A stretch of 46,009 nt of DNA, taken from positions 1-46,009 of IMG/VR virus record IMGVR_UViG_3300030107_006432; one strand, given 5' to 3'. The notes beneath the pieces are model-generated. The model saw nothing but the letters and a program-made list of their open reading frames with translations, was not told the origin of the DNA and did no database searches. Position numbers and translations under genes: made by a program. Source of the stretch: a virus. Shown here in pieces: positions 17,501-26,200 of the stretch (within the stretch, counting starts at the first letter, position 1; each line of letters opens with the position of its first letter).

Positions 17501-18680
17501 AGATGCAAAAACTAATTCATATTTCGGTCCAGGTGTAGCAGATGATGAAAAATTAAAGAGACCTGTTGATTGGTGTCGTCAAACAGAAGATAAAATTATT
17601 GATAATATTCCTGTTCCTAAAGATAGACCTCTTTATGAACCTTCAATTTTCCCAACAACCAATTTAATTAAATCACTAGAAACAAGTGATACAATTGCAT
17701 CGGTTGAAAATGTAAGAACTGTTTTTGATTCTACGAATGAGGATGCTTCTTCAACTATAGAAAGGAGTATCGAAATACTAAGTCAAGATATTATTACTGG
17801 AGCAGCAGCTACTGCAATTGTTAGTGTTGCAGGAACTGTAGTTGGAATAGTTACTTCTGAAATTGGAAAAGGATATTCTTCTGCACCTTCTGTTACTATC
17901 TCAAGTCCTGTTGGATTAGGTTCTACACAGAGAGCAACTGTAACTGCAACGGTATCTGCTGCTGGAACTGTTACTGGATATACTATTACATCTCCAGGAA
18001 CAGGATATAGTACTTATTCTACTGAAGAAGGAAAATGGATTACCCAACCACCTTTAGTCTTAATTGAAGATCCTTCTCCTACTTATGAAAAAGTTAATAA
18101 TGTTCTTTATAGTGGAGATTTTGGTGTTATTACTGGTATAGCTGTTACTCAGAATATTGATGGAGTTGGTGTTGGTTCCACCTCGTTAGTTTTAGATCTT
18201 CATATTCCTATGGATTCCTATCTTAGAGATGCATCTATTACAGGAACTGCAATTACTATGAGTAGTATTGCTTCTGGTTATTATTTTGTTCTAAATAACA
18301 CTAACGTTGGTAATGGTATTACTGCGGTTTCTTATCCAACAGGAGCAACTGTTGGAGTGGCAACACAATTCTTAGATGGGATATATGAAGCTGCTAGTGT
18401 TTCTATTGCTCAGACTGATCTTGCACGAATAGATCCTTCTGTTGGTTCAGGTTTAACATCTATTGTACGAGTAAAAGTTGGTGTTTCTACTTTAAATGGT
18501 TTGACTGGAATTGGTACTGGATACATGGGTGATTATAGTTGGGGTAGAGTTGATATGAGTTCTCGTGGAACTTCATCAAACACTTTTGAGATATATAATA
18601 CTAAGGGTATGGCAGGAATTAACACTTCTCCAATTTTAAGAAGAGTGAATCCACTTAAATCTTCTCAATACTTAACATAA
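5580..18680 (+). CDS. Giant modular baseplate protein in the gp7 position, 4366 aa, with YHYH domain
   Basis: Position between genes 6 and 8 makes it the equivalent of T4 gp7 (1032 aa), but four times longer. Residues 1-250 (LPEFVETDFPLIGEFLKQYY; later VKDFYSTKGTDESFEILFRA) form a helical N-terminal part that I take as the baseplate-binding core. The rest is beta-rich and modular. There are IDDE...RG modules near residues 90-135 and 3255-3300. HG-tGe-v-Y modules begin near nt 7311, 8011, 8391, 11475 and 14960. GxGY modules lie near residues 743-782, 1109-1165, 3492-3526 and 4087-4165. A YHYH domain spans about 1250-1372 (IGWAYDGNPIYGPYGY, YPVGFFVEDHEY, FPYFIG), and a Lys/Arg patch lies at about 1698-1731. 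There is no frameshift or internal stop. A role in building the wedge periphery or contacting the cell is inferred. Confidence 0.8.
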   Translation: MNKRVNTSLIIQNQLPEFVETDFPLIGEFLKQYYVSQTVQSGPVDILENIDQYLKIDNLAGITTTTTLSNDISSVDTTIDVSSTQGFPEHYGLLQIDDEIISYTDKTSTSFLNCYRGFSGIESYETPNSPDELLFSSTEQDDHVSGSIVDNLSTKFLTQFLLKLKKQISPGFDNRILADGLDQNIFLKQVKDFYSTKGTDESFEILFRALYGKDVEVLKPRERMIIPSNADWRNTRDIVVEPIIGDIEKLTNLTIFQDETTFQNSASGTINNIEPIRRGEKDYYVLSLDLTSVLGTFSIHPKTKIITDIGIGADTIDVDSTLGFPSSGTLIVQFANGTTSSVKYTNKTVNQFLGCTGLDQNTVAGQELYLDTYAYGYTLPNKQGQVRFRITGVLSKLDILENTIEYSKSDLISVKNLGLKADETNVRANEWIYNISNSYDIKEISLVDVGQYIYEITTYNKHGFSLGSAALLKSSTGLEYNVLVTSIVDEFKVEIKGSGSLDISFTYKIEKLINKVNCLNFPEINKYTSDVQNVYLNNGEVYVAANSLPNYLSTPLGIQDYSITFSGSFIETEELVIGNHGFYTGDIVSYTPSSSTDTLGIPTGIPYFVKVINPLTVKLAYSRANISTGNFITFNAIVSDSKLQLEKFNNRDIDAQKLIRKIVPAVSNNVKEETKPGSLGILVNGVQILNYKSRDTLFYGDITNSIVAAPGDDYDVINPPVVYVNDSVGTGATIRANVIGNLKRINLIEQGFNYTEIPSISISGGNGVGAVAEANLLPYTYKASFNASDVLGAGLTVPNVDLINNVIGFSTFHKFENAERVFYRTFDQKSIIGLSTDAEYYVKVHNPLDVSLYKTEKDAIDGTNRVGFASTAPNGEVVGLSTIAISWGVGNHALESFDQKQKVSSIRILDSGSDYKNRKISTQPTGIITSLNNVKIVDHGFESGETIRYSCPTGTSIEGLVVDTDYLVTSLDEDNFKLSPIGLGTTGSTYFYDTKQYIDLNSVGVSTQVFSDPPINVIISGTVGLTTIFVGSASTNNVAYGDTTFYPKDFQATIQPIFRGHLQSSFIENGGVGYGSSDIINFYRDPQIFIRSGEGAQFIPVISSEGEVIDVLVQNTGREYNTPPLLTVEGQGSGAVLTPVLSSGKIIEVKIISGGSGYFSNDTSIEVTSAGSEGKIEVEFRKWTVNITERLFATEKITDDDGVISTTLETSDTLQYNHLYAPRRLRELVQGSKVVGGKKEFEPDLKKSFTGSEVASIFHSPIIGWAYDGNPIYGPYGYSTSEGGTIKLMESGYKTVSKTNRPSVDTYPVGFFVEDHEYAGIGDLDEYNGRFAKTPEFPKGVYAYYTTISESNESSGPFLGFRKPVFPYFIGNKFKSTLIDYNYLPTSNQDSTNINETGWFRNTRPYELDSNTSSYNFLLNPNSIKKQFTEVKSVTRGSLDGFDIVNSGDNYRIDDKIRLDYEQSGGFKSRSVVSELKGKEITNISVASTSFESVEFIPIGNSRYLGIATAPHGLYNGEIITVAGLSTTKTDLLNSFSVGITTSTYPLTQELRNVAVTGVTTYVSVNGNLSSPSLMENDILGISSDGVNTERVKVLEIDRDNSQIKILREIDGTVSGLACSASDKFYQVSRKLEFDGSYENLEKSQLNKEYYFDPKDTVALGTTHGVGLSSSFVVGLTTYTTPGWIGTGTTTIIAFQDTRIKPNWNRLSGKQKRKLRNKGRSKWRKYSYRNYNDGGYVSISSARNASGIESSSFYGTFPIVSIAATTISIAFDSSALQGIGATVYLDKPVIAKSPYRSIHLPDNDLNDGDALIYNSNGGGNIAVSTDGTTNNNLEDGSILYATVIEPNFIGLSSSRVAINTGGSYVGLGTTSNLLYFTGIGTGSYHSLKTNYSKVVKGILSKNTVTVSTATTHGLSLDDTIDLDVKPGVSTDVVVKYNDQNRRLVINPRTFLASEVSILDNTIRIINHKYSTGQKVIYTSSTPSGGLIHNEIYYVVVVDKNRFNLSKTHYNSLLQTPIIINITSASGGTISPINPPLDLTRNNKIVFNLSDSSLSYPVSYGSTNAFNFRLFTDSKFLDEFDSTTTTGTFEVKSIGIPGVDSSATLELSVNANIKYPLYYNIVPVDTSTDSPLNDVIKTYVTDSEEIVENNKLFFVESEYSGIHKISGIGTTTFSYTIKETPEVTTYLSDNNFATGITTTNAAFANYNYTTKSLSADGAVSKVNIQSKGSSFKTLPAFISIASSIGKDALLRPKTTTIGNIDKFEIRNIGFDYSADKTIAPAGSIPASIRLDRANILDKVGISSAGLNYTLAPKLVLVDPITNSVDPDADLKYEIGDTQVKILKNTKGLFSVSPRIIPTQNSNGVGISSLTYNDNTKDVRLYTNVGYSVAIDWPFIVGDKILLENISVGLGSTGVGFNSKNYGYQLFEITSMDENIGGNNGSVVINLSKHLKEGEYPGNFNKDGSAGLATPERLFPIFDTTLKKYNFLVDEIITSEDKSGKVLKWTSLGELLKLETNDDFKEGDLIIGESSGAQGKIITSEQPKSHFDVDSSSVVNNGWKVESGFLNNELQRISDNDYYQNLSYSIKSEISYDKWNDAVTVLNHPVGFRKFSDLVVQCFDGSSVGIGTTQDQGLFSIQVDMISDVNLNCEYDFDLVKENSFEIEGELGSNLVTFQKIIQDYSESRGNRALVVDDISGDFNSEPRSTPYSAVDIFTLTDARVKKYITYARDKRYTDERQILLVTLLHDYKEGRTTFGYLNQYGRVDTETPLGSFDFSVSGADGYLDWYPVKFKRNDYSVSVVSYDLKGTATGIGSTAFGDSVVAITSSITLPTSMTSMAGIVTIPKTFNASKVILEFNATDESFYEFQELNYVYNSFNGELELLDYGNLTAESKVAKAGVGLGTYGARVSSDKVIVEFTPHSALSTSFVCNSMILSFDESKTGVSSVTFDTADISSKVTSIGATEKAGEVPGIHTVSTYNLTDYGSSYYMVSVSAGGTMHQMSEVAVASTAGRVDLTEYGIIFSDMGLGTVGANIKGTDVELSFRPIAGIACTVQVYQNSVGIVNEDILTTEIPFNNGKIQSASGNYSGTERDIKRDFNILTRQNPIFEKEFNSTESSIVNLTDNTIIVPNHFFVSGEQLEYSYGRLDSPIGIVTATIAGFGSTDKLPTKVFAVKDGDLKIKLAASAENALKENPTVLDLNALGVGTQHSFISTEGRGKMLITVDNVIQSPLVQTGIAYTLTNPVVRADNSIDVSGITSIFVGDILNIGQEYLLVEQVGVAGANRIVVQRGWMDTTIGLHDGNSTVTKFTGSYNVRGNTLSFVEAPKGLSPISTTTGDPDNRDWTGISTHATFSGRTFTRSGVTGTAVTAYNGNYIFDNISEQFNGISTQFALKHQGNNLTSISDQNALILNNAIAQQPARFGGVRPIIGDYELSQVGAATTIGYTGIAVSQAYDPNNSSIPIGGVIVSVSSTEGFAYQPLVSAGGTAIVSGLGTVSSVSIGNSGSGYRTGILTTGGVSGHKVNVSVSQASLGIATAVAIGTALQSDGYITGIAITASSGTGYTAYVSNYKNPQTSLLAPVIATPVVTGFSTISIANTTGIKFSSDVPSSETVVSIVGAAATNLGVIGIGTFPINTVAGSGVGTDKIFVTTSLWPTGVDTSKSKIKINNKDYSIVSTAATYLGLGSTISSSVGVGSTLIGIDTRIITLASGVVGGASSGSSVIIKKYEPPVVSIDAPLSYSNVPLVYAANIGHGSESGIGTGAKVDVVVGSGSSVVDFRVRDVGYGYQYGDVLTVEVGGNIGIPTCNEQPSKFGQSLGDPGITTNFRPFTLTVDSLEQDEFSGWAFGQLEVLDSLDDKFDGELTTFTLTLNNEEKSIAAAPGSSVDVEASLIVFINNILQAPGGNYTFPGGTRITFSEPPKKGDTSKIWFYKGTSSVDVVDIDILETVKKGDDLKINSTQLNRKEDKRLVNRITSPTDAKTNSYFGPGVADDEKLKRPVDWCRQTEDKIIDNIPVPKDRPLYEPSIFPTTNLIKSLETSDTIASVENVRTVFDSTNEDASSTIERSIEILSQDIITGAAATAIVSVAGTVVGIVTSEIGKGYSSAPSVTISSPVGLGSTQRATVTATVSAAGTVTGYTITSPGTGYSTYSTEEGKWITQPPLVLIEDPSPTYEKVNNVLYSGDFGVITGIAVTQNIDGVGVGSTSLVLDLHIPMDSYLRDASITGTAITMSSIASGYYFVLNNTNVGNGITAVSYPTGATVGVATQFLDGIYEAASVSIAQTDLARIDPSVGSGLTSIVRVKVGVSTLNGLTGIGTGYMGDYSWGRVDMSSRGTSSNTFEIYNTKGMAGINTSPILRRVNPLKSSQYLT

Positions 18681-18683
18681 ATA
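18676..18683 (+). promoter_or_regulatory. T4-like late promoter box before gene 8
   Basis: CATAAATA overlaps the stop codon of the giant gene and lies 18 bases before the ATG of gene 8. It matches seven of eight bases of TATAAATA. A separate late start for gene 8 would uncouple it from the 13-kb gene upstream. Confidence 0.5.
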
Positions 18684-18701
18684 AAAAAAAGACCGATAAA
18701 A

Positions 18702-20261
18702 ATGTCAGCGATTATAACCGATCAGATTAGAATATTAAATGCTGCAAATTTCGTATCTGCTGCAAGATCTGATTCAAATTCTTATTATACCTTTGTGGGT
18801 TTGCCCAATCCTACAGATGTAGCATCTGATTGGAATACTAGTCCTCCTGCACCCAAGGATAGTTTTGAGCAGGAAGATGATTATTGGGATACTATGATTG
18901 CCTTGAAAAAGGTTAATGCTGGTGATGTAAAGAGAATGGTTCGTAGGAAAACATGGACTTCAGGTGTGACATATGATATGTATCGTAATGATATTACAAG
19001 AACTAATTTATCCAAACCTTCTAATGCTACAAATCTTTATTCGGCAAATTACTTTGTTGTAAATAGTGAATTTAAAGTTTATATTTGTCTACAAAATGGT
19101 ACCGATCCTGAAAATTCTTCAGGAAGACCATCTTTAGATGAACCTAATTTTACTGATTTAGAACCTAGAAGTGCAGGAACTAGTGGTGATGGATATATTT
19201 GGAAATATTTGTATACAATTTCTCCTAGTGATATTGTAAAATTTGATTCTATTGATTTTATGCCAGTTCCTTCTGACTGGTTAACTACATCAGATGCTGG
19301 AGTAAGTGTGGTAAGAGATAATGCAGCATTGAGTGGTGAAATAAAGATTGCAACTATAACTGAAAGAGGAGTAGCAGTTGGTCCTCCTAATACTACTTAT
19401 ACTAGAGTTCCTATTAATGGAGATGGAAGTGGAGCAGAAGCTACTATTGTTGTTAATAATAATTCTCAAGTAGAATCTATTACTATTTCAAGTGGTGGTT
19501 CTGGATATACTTATGGAACTGTAGATTTAGTTGCAGGTGGAGTTCCTACTGGTACTACTACTCCAACATTTAACGTTATAATACCACCTAAAGGTGGTCA
19601 TGGATCTAATATCTATAGAGAATTAGGTTCTTTCTATGTTTTAGTTTATTCTAGAATTGAGAATGATGAGCAAAATCCAGATTTTATTACTGGTAATGAA
19701 ATTGCAAGAGTGGGTGTTGTAGAAAATCCACAACAATATGGATCTTCTACTTTACTAAGTGCACCTAAAGCAAGTGCTTTATATGCATTAAGATTAACAG
19801 GTGCTGCTGTTACTACAACTACTTTTACTGCTGATTCTACAATTACTCAAACTATTGGAGTTGGATCTACTGCAGTTGGTCGTGTAGTTTCATATGATAG
19901 TACTACAGGGGTATTAAAATATTGGCAAGATAAAACCAATGTTGGGTTTAATACTGTTGGTGCTGCTGTATCTGATCCTACTTATGGATTTAGATTATTT
20001 GGATTCTCAGCTGATGTAGGAACAGGTGGAAACATCACTTTAGTTGGTGGATCTACAAATTTGGATATAGATACTGCATTTAGTGGTATATCCACTGTAA
20101 TAAATAATAGAACGTATTATCTTGGACAAACATTTACGAAAGGGGTTTCGTATCCAGAGTCTAAGAAATATTCTGGAAACATTATATTTGTCGATAACCG
20201 ACCAGCAGTGACTCGTTCAGTAAATCAAAAAGAAGATATCAAGGTAATTTTGCAATTCTAA
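18702..20261 (+). CDS. 8: Baseplate wedge subunit gp8
   Basis: The product has 519 residues against 334 in T4. The N-terminal two thirds carry the gp8-like signature: YYTFVGLPNPTDVASDWNTS, then DSFEQEDDYWDTMIALKKV, KRMVRRKTWTSGVTYDMYRN, YFVVNSEFKVYICLQN and GYIWKYLYTISPSDIVKF. T4 gp8 is a dimeric outer wedge protein that binds gp7 and gp10, and the gene sits between exactly those two positions here. The extra length is in the C-terminal part and includes a GxGY-type module (SGGSGYTYGTVDLVAGG, about residues 262-280) that also occurs in neighbouring baseplate proteins. The next gene follows after 6 bases. Confidence 0.88.
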   Translation: MSAIITDQIRILNAANFVSAARSDSNSYYTFVGLPNPTDVASDWNTSPPAPKDSFEQEDDYWDTMIALKKVNAGDVKRMVRRKTWTSGVTYDMYRNDITRTNLSKPSNATNLYSANYFVVNSEFKVYICLQNGTDPENSSGRPSLDEPNFTDLEPRSAGTSGDGYIWKYLYTISPSDIVKFDSIDFMPVPSDWLTTSDAGVSVVRDNAALSGEIKIATITERGVAVGPPNTTYTRVPINGDGSGAEATIVVNNNSQVESITISSGGSGYTYGTVDLVAGGVPTGTTTPTFNVIIPPKGGHGSNIYRELGSFYVLVYSRIENDEQNPDFITGNEIARVGVVENPQQYGSSTLLSAPKASALYALRLTGAAVTTTTFTADSTITQTIGVGSTAVGRVVSYDSTTGVLKYWQDKTNVGFNTVGAAVSDPTYGFRLFGFSADVGTGGNITLVGGSTNLDIDTAFSGISTVINNRTYYLGQTFTKGVSYPESKKYSGNIIFVDNRPAVTRSVNQKEDIKVILQF

Positions 20262-20267
20262 AGGATT

Positions 20268-23200
20268 ATGCCACAGGAAACTAATCTTAACGTCTCTCCA
20301 TATTTTGACGATTTTAATGAGGATAATAATTTTTATAAGGTTTTATTTAAGCCTTCTTATCCTGTACAGGCAAGAGAGTTAACTACTTTACAATCTATTC
20401 TCCAAAACCAAATTGAACAATTTGGTAATTCTATGTTTAAAGAGGGATCCATAGTGATTCCTGGTGAAACATCTTATGATTCGGATGTTTCTTCTGTTGA
20501 GTTGCAAGGTGAATTTGGTGGAGTTGAAGTATCGACTTATCTTAAAGAATTAGTAGGTACAGTAGTTACAGGTCAAACAACTGGTGTTAAAGCAAAAGTT
20601 GAACATTATTTAACTGATGTTGAATCTGAAAGGGGAAATCCAACTTTATATATTGGTTATTTAACTCCTGGAGAAGGAGAAGATGCTCCAATAGTTTTTG
20701 CAGATGGAGAAAATCTTATAACTGAATCTGGTATTTCTTTGTCTAATGTAATTATTACATCTGGTGAAAATTTTGCTACAACAATTCCAGTAAATTCTAC
20801 TGGAAATGGGTCTATATTTAGAGTTTCTGAAGGTATATATTTTATAAGAGGGAATTTTGTCAATATAACGGATCAATTGTTAGTATTGGATCAATATGGA
20901 ACTACTCCAACTTATCGAATAGGGTTTGATATTCTTGAGGAATTTATAACAGCAGATGATGATTCTTCATTATATGATAATGCACAAGGATTTAATAATT
21001 ATGGTGCACCAGGAGCAGATAGACTTAAAATAACTGCTACTCTTGCTAAGTATCCATTAGATTCAACTGGTAATGATGGTTTTATTGAATTAACACAAGT
21101 TCTTGATGGAACTATACAAAGTTTACCTCAAGGTCCAGAATTCACTGCCATACGTGATGCAATGGCATCAAGGTCATACGAAACTGATGGAGATTATTAT
21201 ATAAGACCATTTGGTGTAGATGTAGAAGAGTGTTTAAATAATTTAGAAGGAAATAATGGTAATTATCTAGCAGGAGAAGAGACCGATGAAGGAAATACTC
21301 CTTCAGAAGACTTGATGGAATATATTATAAGTGATGGAAAAGCATATGTTAGAGGATATGAGGTTGAAGTTACTGATCAGATTCGTTTAGATGTAGAAAA
21401 ACCAAGAACTACAAAAAGAAAGAAAAATAAAAATATTAAATATGAAACAGGAAGAAATGTAACCTTACAGAGCATTTCTGGTACTCCTAAGATTGGAATA
21501 GGAAATACTTATACTGTAAGTTTAAGAGATCAAAGAGTTGGTGGTGATTCTTTTACTTCTGGTGGAGATAGTGATTGGAATGTAGCTGCTGGACAAGAAA
21601 TTGGTGTGGCACGTATGTATGATTTTTCTCTTAAGAGAGGAGGATATGATACCAATAATTTAGATCTTAATAAGTGGAATACATCCTTTTTTGATATTCA
21701 GACATATACTACTATAAACATGAATAGGAGGATCACATTACCTGTTCCTACTTATGTTGAAGGAAGATCTAGTGGTGCTAGTGGATATTTAAAGGAATCA
21801 GTTAGTAATTCTAAAATTCTTACTTTAACAGATGTTAAAGGTAAATTTGTAAAAAGTGAATATTTTGCATTCAATGGTATAAGTACAAGTGGTATTTCTA
21901 CAGGAATTACTCAATATGAATTTTCAGATACTAAATCTGTATTCTCTCCTAAATTAGATAGCCTTGGTATAAGTACTTTTAATGCTAATATGGCATTAAA
22001 AAGTATTGCTAATTTAGGTCAGGGTGGCATTACTGCTCTTGATGTAACTACAGGTGTAAGTAGTATAACATTACCTGATCCAAATTATTCTGTTATTGTT
22101 AAGAATAATGATATTATAAAATTTAAATCTAGTGAATATGATGAACCAGTTCTTGCTAGAGTATCAAAAGTTTTTAGTAATGAATTAACTTCAACTGAAT
22201 TAACTATAGTTGGTCTTGCAACTGTAACAGGAATTACAACAGGTACTCTTCCTATTGGAACTCCTAATAATTCTGCTAAATCTACACTTAATAATATTAG
22301 AATACAAAGACCAAGAGTAGAAGATGTTGATGATTCTAGTTTTCTATTTACATCTCTTCCTAATGCTAATATTTCAGAAATAGATACTAGTGAATCAAAA
22401 TTAATTATTAGAAGACAATTTAGTGTAGATATTAATAATAATAGTACAAGTGTAACTCTTTCTAATAAAAATGAATCTTTCTTAGATTATCAAGATCAAA
22501 GATATACATTACTTCGCACTGATGGTACAATTGAACCTCTTACTGCTGATAAAGTAAATATTTCAACTAATGGGAAAACAATAACCTTTAATGGTTTAGG
22601 AACTACAGATTATGGAGCTGATTTAGTAGCTACTATTCTTAAAACAAATTTAACATCTAAAATCAAACTTAGAAATAGAGCAAATAGTTTAATTGTTGAT
22701 AAGTCAATATATACTGGATCTGGACTTGGAGCAACTACTCTCAATAATGGGTTAGTTGGACCAGGAACAACTACTGGACAGTATCCATTTGGAACTAGAG
22801 TAGAAGATGAACTTATTAGTTTAAATGTTCCTGATGTTTATAGAATTTATGGTATATATGAAGCAACTCAACCAGCAGATACACCTTCATCACCTAGAAT
22901 GACAGTTTCTTCATTGTCTGGTCCTCAAGGTACTACATCTGATCTTATTTTAGGAGAAAGTGTTGTTGGATCTGAGAGTTTAGCAAAAGCAGCTGTAGTT
23001 AATTTGTTTAATGATACTACAATTGATATTATTCCCTTAAATGGTGAGAATTTTGTAGAAGGAGAAACTTTAGAATTCGAAGAATCTAATATAACAGCAA
23101 CATTCCAAGATATGGATGTAAGATCAAATAATATTTCGGAATATTATATATTTGATAATGGACAAAGAAATACAATATACGATTATTCTCGTATACAAAG

Positions 23201-26200
23201 AAAATCTAATGATCAAATACCATCTCAGAAAATTATAATATATTTTGAAAATGCATATTATGATTCATCTGATAGTGGAGATTTAACTACTGTAGATTCT
23301 TATTCTAGTTTTGATTATGGAAATGTTCCATACTTTCATGATGTAAGAAATGGTGATATGCTCGATATGAGACCTAGAGTTTCTGATTATACTGTTGTTG
23401 CTAACGGTAGAAGTCCTTTTGAGTTTAGTTCACGTAATTTTACATCTTCAGGAAATAGTGCTGAAAATATTTTAGCAAATGATGAAAGTGTTTTCTTAAA
23501 GAGTTTCAACTATTATCTTCCTAGAGTTGATAAAATATATCTTAATGGTAAAGGGGAATTTCAAATTGTAAAAGGAACTCCTAGAGAGGTTCCAATGGAT
23601 CCTCCTGCTGTTGCAGATTCAATAGAAATAGCAAGAATATTTTTACCACCATATCTTTATAATGTTGAAGATGCTAGTGTTTCTAGATCGAATTATAAGA
23701 GATTTAGAATGACTGATATTGCTAGATTGGAAACTAGAATTGCCAATTTAGAAGATTTTTCAACTCTTACTCTTTTAGAAACAGATACTGCAAATATGTT
23801 TATTCCTGATTCTACAGGATTGAATAGATTTAAGAGTGGTTTCTTTGTAGATAATTTCTCAAATTTAAATACACAAGATGTTCAGTCTGGATTAAAGAAT
23901 TCTATTGATCCACAACAATCATTTATGAGAGCAAGTCATCATACTACAGAAATAGAATTGATGATTGGTTCTACTTCTACATTAGGAATTGGAACATTTT
24001 CGGATCCATATTGGACTACAGAAGAACCCGATACTATGGGTACTTTAAGTGGTGAAAATTGTAAATTGACGGGTGATACTTTAACTTTAGATTATTCCCA
24101 CGTAGAGTGGAAAAATCAACAATATGCAACAAGACTTATAAGTGTAACTCCATATTTGGTAAAATATTGGAAAGGAAGATTAAGATTAAATCCATCTATA
24201 GATGTTTGGGTAGATCAAGTAAGACTTGAACCAAAAACAGTTAAAGTAGAAGGAAATTTCTCTGCTGTAATGGCAGAACAAGCTAAAATTAATGGAGTTG
24301 ATCCAGAAACTGGATTAGCACCTCAAATTTGGGATTCTTGGAATACTACATGGACAGGAAAACCTGAATGGAAACCAGCTCTTTCTGCAAAACAAGCTAA
24401 GAGATGGGATGCACCTGGCGGAGCAGAAGAATCTGCTGCTACCAAAAAGGCTTGGAAGAAAGCAATGAAGAATGGAGACCATACTGGTAAACATAAGTGG
24501 ATAGGTGGTAGTAGTAAATACTTTAAAAATGGAACAATTCCAACAAGAGGTTTATATGTTGAAGCTGTTACTGTTAAGAAAGAAAAACTAGGAAGTCAGA
24601 TTCAGGTCAAAGAGGTTTGGGAAAATGAATCAATGGGGGATGAAATCCTTTCTACAGAAGTGGCGAAATGGATGCGTTCTAGAAATGTTGAAGCTAAAGG
24701 TTGGAACTTTAAATCTTTCACTAGACTTTATCCATTTTTACAGGGTAAGAGGATGGAAAAATGGATTACACCTAAACTTGTTGAAATTGAAATGATATCA
24801 GGTGTATTTGAACCAGGAGAAAATGTTGCTGGAAGTATGCCTGATTTTATAAGTAATGGAGGCAATCTTAAAGATGAAATTCCAGAAATTACTGCTAGAA
24901 TTTGTTATCCTAGTCATAGATCTGGAAAAATAAATAGGCTTTCATGGCCAGGATCTAAAGGAATAAAATATGGTCACAAATATAAGGGAAATCCTTATGA
25001 TAATGGAAAAACTAAAATTCCAAATGCATATTCAACTACTTCTACAATACTTAATATCGATACCCATACTTTAGGAAGATTAGATGGTAATCAGGGTGAT
25101 AAATCGGGATATATTAGAAAAGGAATGGAAATAGTTGGAGAGAAGAGTGGAGCAGTTGCAAAAGTGACTAATGTTAGAATAGTTACTGATCATAGAGGAC
25201 ATCTTAAATGCTGTTTTTATATTCCTGATCCTAATACTCCTGGAAACCCAAGATGGTTAACTAATGGACCTAAGACTTTTAGACTTACAGATCAGAAAAA
25301 TAACAAGTGGAAACCAATAGGTATTGTAAATACTGCTGGAAATGCAAAATATGAAGCTAAAGGTACAGTTGAAACTGTACAAGAGAAAATAATATCTGTA
25401 AAAAATGCAGTTGTTGAAGAAATACCATTAAAGAAAACAAAAACAGAACTTAAATTTACTGGTAAGTATATTGACCCTCTTGCACAATCTTTTGCATGTG
25501 ATGATAAAAATGGAGTATTTGTAACTAAAGCAGAAGTTTATTTCCAAGCAAAAGATAAAAATGATATTCCAGTTACATGTCAATTAAGAACAATGGAATT
25601 GGGATTACCTACTTCCACTATTCTTCCTTTCTCTAGTGTTGATATTGACCCTGATGATATTGTATTATCTAATAATGCAACTAAATCAACTACTATAGAA
25701 TTTGAGGCTCCTGTATACCTAGAAGGGGGTAAAGAATATTGTATTGTATTATTATCCAATTCTACAGAATATAAAGTCTTTATTTCTAGAATGGGAGATA
25801 ATGATGTTAGGTTTAAAGATGAAGAAACTGGAGATAGAGTTAGAGTTAATACACAACCAACACTAGGATCTCTATTTAAATCTCAAAATGCTTCTACATG
25901 GACTCCAAGTCAATATGAAGATTTAACTTTTAAACTTTATAGAGCTAAGTTTGTTAAAAATGGAGTTATTAATTTCTATAATCCTAAGAGAGGAATGATG
26001 GGTGATAATAGAAATTCTCATGCCCAAAGATTGCTACCAGGTGCGGTTCATTCTGTTGCAAGAAAACTTAGATTAGGATTAACAAAGGGTGGAATTGGAA
26101 TGGGTGCATCATTCACTGCAATGAAGGAAGGAACTACTATTAGGCAATATATTAATGTAGGTGCTGGTAGTAGTACGCCAACTGGAAAATTTGTAGGAGT

